The position numbers were made by a program, and so were the translations under genes. Source: Caenimonas koreensis DSM 17982 (GTDB lineage: Bacteria; Pseudomonadota; Gammaproteobacteria; Burkholderiales; Burkholderiaceae_C). From it: a stretch of DNA of 64,000 nt. The notes beneath the pieces are model-generated. The model ran no database searches, was not told the DNA's origin, and was given only the letters and a program-made list of their open reading frames with translations. The stretch is taken from assembly GCF_009646335.1 (NCBI RefSeq), contig NZ_WJBU01000019.1:27636-91635 (forward strand). The letters are read 5' to 3'. How positions within the stretch are numbered: position 1 is the stretch's first letter; each line of letters starts with the position of its first letter. Below are positions 61,134-64,000 of the stretch, piece after piece.

Positions 61134-63344
61134 ATGACTACCGCTTTGACTATTGATTCCAAGGCAACACCCGCTGCCGACTGGACGTTTGCTATCGAGG
61201 GCATGACCTGCGCCTCATGCTCGGCCCGTGTCGAGAAGGCACTGTTGAAGGTGCCCGGCGTCGAGTCGGCCGTCGTGAACCTCGCCACCGAGACGGCGCA
61301 GGTCCACCTCACAGGCGCAGCCGCACCTGCCGTGCTGGTGGCTGCAGTTGAGAAGGCGGGCTATCACGCCAAGCCGCTGGTCAACGAGGCTGACCGTTCG
61401 GCTGCAAGCGCTGCGCGCACCAACGAATGGTGGCCCGTCGCACTCTCGGCTGCGCTGTCGTTCCCGTTGCTGGTCCAGATGGGCGGCATGCTCATCGGGG
61501 CTGACTGGTCGCTGCCGGGCTGGTGGCAGTTTGCGCTCGCCACGCCGGTGCAGTTTGGCCTGGGTGCGCGCTTCTACCGCGCCGGGTGGCGTGCGCTGAT
61601 GGCGCGTGCGGGCAATATGGATCTGCTGGTGGCTCTGGGCACGTCCGCAGGCTATGGCCTGAGCGTGTACATGCTGCTGCGCCACGGCCAGCACGGCATG
61701 CCGCATCTCTACTTTGAAGCCTCGGCGGTCGTCATCACGCTCGTCTTGCTCGGCAAGTATCTGGAGACGCGCGCCAAGCGGCAAACCACTGAAGCCATTC
61801 GCGCGCTCAATGCACTGCAGCCCGACAAGGCGCGCGTGCGCCGCAATGGAGCAGAAGTTGATGTGCCCGTGGCGCAAGTGCGTGTGGGCGATGTTGTGGT
61901 CGTCCGCCCTGGCGAGCGTATTGCGGTGGATGGCGTTGTGCTCGAAGGCGCAAGCGATGTCGACGAGTCGCTCATCACTGGCGAGAGCCTGCCCGTCGCC
62001 AGGCATGAGGGTGACAAGGTCACGGGCGGCGCGGTGAATGGCGGCGGTTTGCTCGCTGTGCGGGTCACAGCAGTTGGCGCAGAGTCAACGCTCGCGCGCA
62101 TCGTGCGGCTCGTTGAATCGGCGCAGGCCAAGAAGGCGCCGATCCAGCGGCTGGTCGACAAGGTGAGCGAAGTATTTGTGCCGGTGGTGATTGCTGCTGC
62201 GTTCGTCACGCTGCTGGCGTGGGGCTTCATCGGTGGCAACTGGGAAGCTGCGATCCTGAACGCCGTTGCGGTCCTCGTGATTGCATGCCCTTGCGCGCTT
62301 GGCCTTGCCACGCCCACTGCGATCATGGCGGGCACGGGCGTTGCCGCGCGCCACGGCATCCTGATCAAGGATGCAGAAGCACTCGAAGTGGCGCACAAGA
62401 TCACCATCGTCGCGTTCGACAAGACAGGCACGCTGACCGAAGGCAAGCCTGAACTGGTCGAGGCGGTTGCCGCTGGCGGTGGCCGAGCTGCCTTCATCGC
62501 GCAGGCAGGCTCGATCCAGGCGGGCAGCGAACATCCGCTGGCGCGTGCCGTGGTGGAGGCTGCCGCGCGCGAGAGCATCCAGCTGTATTCCGCATCGAAA
62601 GTGCAGGCGGTGGCCGGGCGCGGCGTGTCGGCAGTGGTCCAGGGCCGCAGCTTGCGCCTGGGCAGCACACGCTGGATGGAAGAGCTGGGTGTGGATACGC
62701 AGGGCCTGGCAGATCGTGCAAAGGCGTTGCAAGGCGAAGGCCGAACGGTGTCGTGGCTGGCCGACGTGACGGATTCGCCGCAACTGCTCGGCCTGCTTGC
62801 CTTCGGCGACCAGCTCAAGGCCACAGCACAGCAAGCCGTGCACAGCCTGCATGAGCATCACATCCGCGCAGTCCTGCTCACGGGCGACAACCAGGGCAGC
62901 GCCAATGCGGTGGCGCGCCAGCTCGGCATCGATGAAGTTCGCGCTGAAGTGTTGCCCGAAGACAAGGCGGCGATCATTTCGCAGCTCAAGCAGGGCGGCA
63001 CCGTGGCGATGGTGGGCGATGGCATCAACGATGCACCGGCACTTGCAGCAGCTGATGTGGGCATTGCGATGGCGACGGGCACCGATGTCGCAATGCAAGC
63101 GGCAGGCATCACGCTCATGCGCGGCAATCCGGCGCTGGTGGCCGACGCCATCGATATTTCGCGCCGCACTTATTCAAAGATTCGCCAGAACCTGTTCTGG
63201 GCATTTGTCTATAACGTCGTCGGCATACCGCTGGCGGCATTCGGCCTGCTCAGCCCGGTGATTGCCGGCGCTGCCATGGCGTTCAGCAGCGTGAGCGTTG
63301 TCACCAACGCGCTGATGCTGCGCCGCTGGAAGGGCAAAGCATGA
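61134..63344 (+). CDS. copA: copper-translocating P1B-type ATPase
   Basis: 736 aa. One N-terminal HMA domain (GMTCASC at residues 23-29), about eight transmembrane helices, the TGES actuator motif, the metal-site motif [10 protein letters not shown], the phosphorylation motif DKTGTLTEG and the hinge [10 protein letters not shown] are all present. It exports Cu+ from the cytoplasm. No Shine-Dalgarno precedes the ATG, in line with a leaderless transcript from the CueR promoter. The regulator gene begins 43 bp downstream. Confidence 0.97.
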   Translation: MTTALTIDSKATPAADWTFAIEGMTCASCSARVEKALLKVPGVESAVVNLATETAQVHLTGAAAPAVLVAAVEKAGYHAKPLVNEADRSAASAARTNEWWPVALSAALSFPLLVQMGGMLIGADWSLPGWWQFALATPVQFGLGARFYRAGWRALMARAGNMDLLVALGTSAGYGLSVYMLLRHGQHGMPHLYFEASAVVITLVLLGKYLETRAKRQTTEAIRALNALQPDKARVRRNGAEVDVPVAQVRVGDVVVVRPGERIAVDGVVLEGASDVDESLITGESLPVARHEGDKVTGGAVNGGGLLAVRVTAVGAESTLARIVRLVESAQAKKAPIQRLVDKVSEVFVPVVIAAAFVTLLAWGFIGGNWEAAILNAVAVLVIACPCALGLATPTAIMAGTGVAARHGILIKDAEALEVAHKITIVAFDKTGTLTEGKPELVEAVAAGGGRAAFIAQAGSIQAGSEHPLARAVVEAAARESIQLYSASKVQAVAGRGVSAVVQGRSLRLGSTRWMEELGVDTQGLADRAKALQGEGRTVSWLADVTDSPQLLGLLAFGDQLKATAQQAVHSLHEHHIRAVLLTGDNQGSANAVARQLGIDEVRAEVLPEDKAAIISQLKQGGTVAMVGDGINDAPALAAADVGIAMATGTDVAMQAAGITLMRGNPALVADAIDISRRTYSKIRQNLFWAFVYNVVGIPLAAFGLLSPVIAGAAMAFSSVSVVTNALMLRRWKGKA

Positions 63345-63387
63345 AGGGTACAGAAATGAAGCGTAAAGAAATGAAGGCCAGCGCATC

Positions 63388-63813
63388 ATGAGAATCACAC
63401 CGAACGGCGGCCCGTACAACGTGGGCGAGGCGGCAGCACTGTCGAATGTGTCGGCGAAGATGGTGCGCCACTACGAAGCACTGGGCCTGCTGCCCGCTGT
63501 GTCGCGCACCGATGCCGGCTATCGCCAGTACACCGACAAGGAAGTGCACACCCTGCGGTTCATCCGCCGCTCGCGCGACCTGGGCTTCAGCATGGCCGAG
63601 ATCGCCGAGCTGCTCAAGCTGTGGCAGAACCGGCGCCGGCCGAGTGCGAGCGTCAAGCGCATTGCCACTGAACACGTCGCCGCGCTCGACGCGAAGATGG
63701 CAGAGATGGCGGCCATGCGAAAGACGCTGCAGCACCTGGTGCATTGCTGCAATGGGGACGACCGGCCGGACTGCCCCATCCTTGACGAGCTGGCGCAGGA
63801 ACACTCGCAGTAG
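63388..63813 (+). CDS. cueR: MerR-family copper regulator (CueR type)
   Basis: 141 aa. The winged-helix MerR DNA-binding domain (NVGEAAALSNVSAKMVRHYEALGLLP, then RTDAGYRQYT) and dimerisation helix are standard. The C-terminal metal loop CCNGDDRPDCPILDEL carries two cysteines spaced as in CueR. It should activate the three 19-bp-spacer promoters in this window. Two copies of AGAAATGAAG lie in the 43-bp gap to copA. Confidence 0.93.
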   Translation: MRITPNGGPYNVGEAAALSNVSAKMVRHYEALGLLPAVSRTDAGYRQYTDKEVHTLRFIRRSRDLGFSMAEIAELLKLWQNRRRPSASVKRIATEHVAALDAKMAEMAAMRKTLQHLVHCCNGDDRPDCPILDELAQEHSQ

Positions 63814-63827
63814 AGACTAAGGTCTGG

Positions 63828-63856
63828 TTCATCTGCGTATAGGGTGAACCTATAGT
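63828..63856 (+). promoter_or_regulatory. candidate promoter for the last gene
   Basis: TTCATC, a 17-bp spacer and TATAGT. It overlaps an inverted repeat GGTTCA-N13-TGAACC (63826-63850), which could also act as a weak terminator for the copA-cueR unit. Confidence 0.4.
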
Positions 63857-63886
63857 CCGCCCTTCTGATAAAGCAGGGAGTGGACG

Positions 63887-64000
63887 GTGAAGAAAACCGT
63901 GAGTGTGGCAGCGGCCACCGCGTGGCGCTGCGTCATCGCGCTTGTGATGTTTGTTGTGTCGGGCATTGCGCCCGCGCAGCAGCCCGTGCAGTTTGGCGGG
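63887..64000 (+). CDS. exported protein, C-terminus cut by window edge
   Basis: 38 residues are visible from a GTG start (VKKTVSVAAATAWRCVIALVMFVVSGIAPAQQPVQFGG). It has a charged start and a hydrophobic core ending near PAQQ, a signal peptide. AGGGAG lies about six bases upstream. Family not determinable. Confidence 0.7.
   Translation, partial: MKKTVSVAAATAWRCVIALVMFVVSGIAPAQQPVQFGG

Overview
The window is high-GC bacterial chromosome and looks like a betaproteobacterium of the order Burkholderiales. The reasons are the back-to-back arrangement of gatCAB and mreBCD-mrdA, a Bug-type tripartite tricarboxylate transporter, and the Burkholderiales-like sequence character of nearly every protein. 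Genus cannot be fixed from sequence alone. I saw no rRNA, tRNA or CRISPR array. Coding density is high, and many genes overlap by ATGA or abut.

Layout. 1-15.3 kb is mostly housekeeping: a LemA/TPM membrane pair, three small enzymes, the rod-shape operon mreB-mreC-mreD-mrdA (minus), the gatC-gatA-gatB amidotransferase operon (plus), pyrE with a DUF4124 protein, a TPR glycosyltransferase and exonuclease III. 15.3-26.6 kb holds an orphan AAA ATPase with an AT-rich promoter, a three-gene HlyD/ABC exporter, a Rep-like helicase, an AEC permease, a complete IS630-family element (23604-24763) and a biotin-carrier/carboxyltransferase fusion. 26.6-30.7 kb is one very large gene on the minus strand. Its product (1342 aa) carries what reads as a eukaryote-type RGS (regulator of G-protein signalling) domain at residues ~850-961 and a proline-rich tail. 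This is the most unusual object in the window.

30.8-39.7 kb is a catabolic locus: an asparaginase, then two minus-strand operons encoding a TctABC importer with an enolase-superfamily enzyme, a TIM-barrel isomerase, a DapA-like aldolase/synthase and an NAD-dependent epimerase. Related AT-rich operators precede both operons (37233-37258 and 39596-39618), so one unseen regulator probably controls both. 40.3-46 kb holds Fur-controlled feoAB, a transglutaminase-like protein, a reductase and arginase.

46.0-49.9 kb is a compact stressosome operon: RsbR, RsbS, RsbT, an ATPase-PP2C fusion and a histidine kinase with a second GHKL domain. It is followed by DUF3597, glutaminase and a ccdAB toxin-antitoxin pair. 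53-64 kb is a copper/periplasmic block: a YVTN beta-propeller, a creatininase homologue, a His-rich protein, a CusC/TolC-type outer-membrane lipoprotein, a Tat-exported multicopper oxidase, a cupredoxin, a CusF-like chaperone, an MFS permease, CopZ, a copper P-type ATPase and a CueR-type regulator. Three promoters in this block have the 19-bp spacer and dyad typical of CueR targets, so it forms one self-contained copper regulon.
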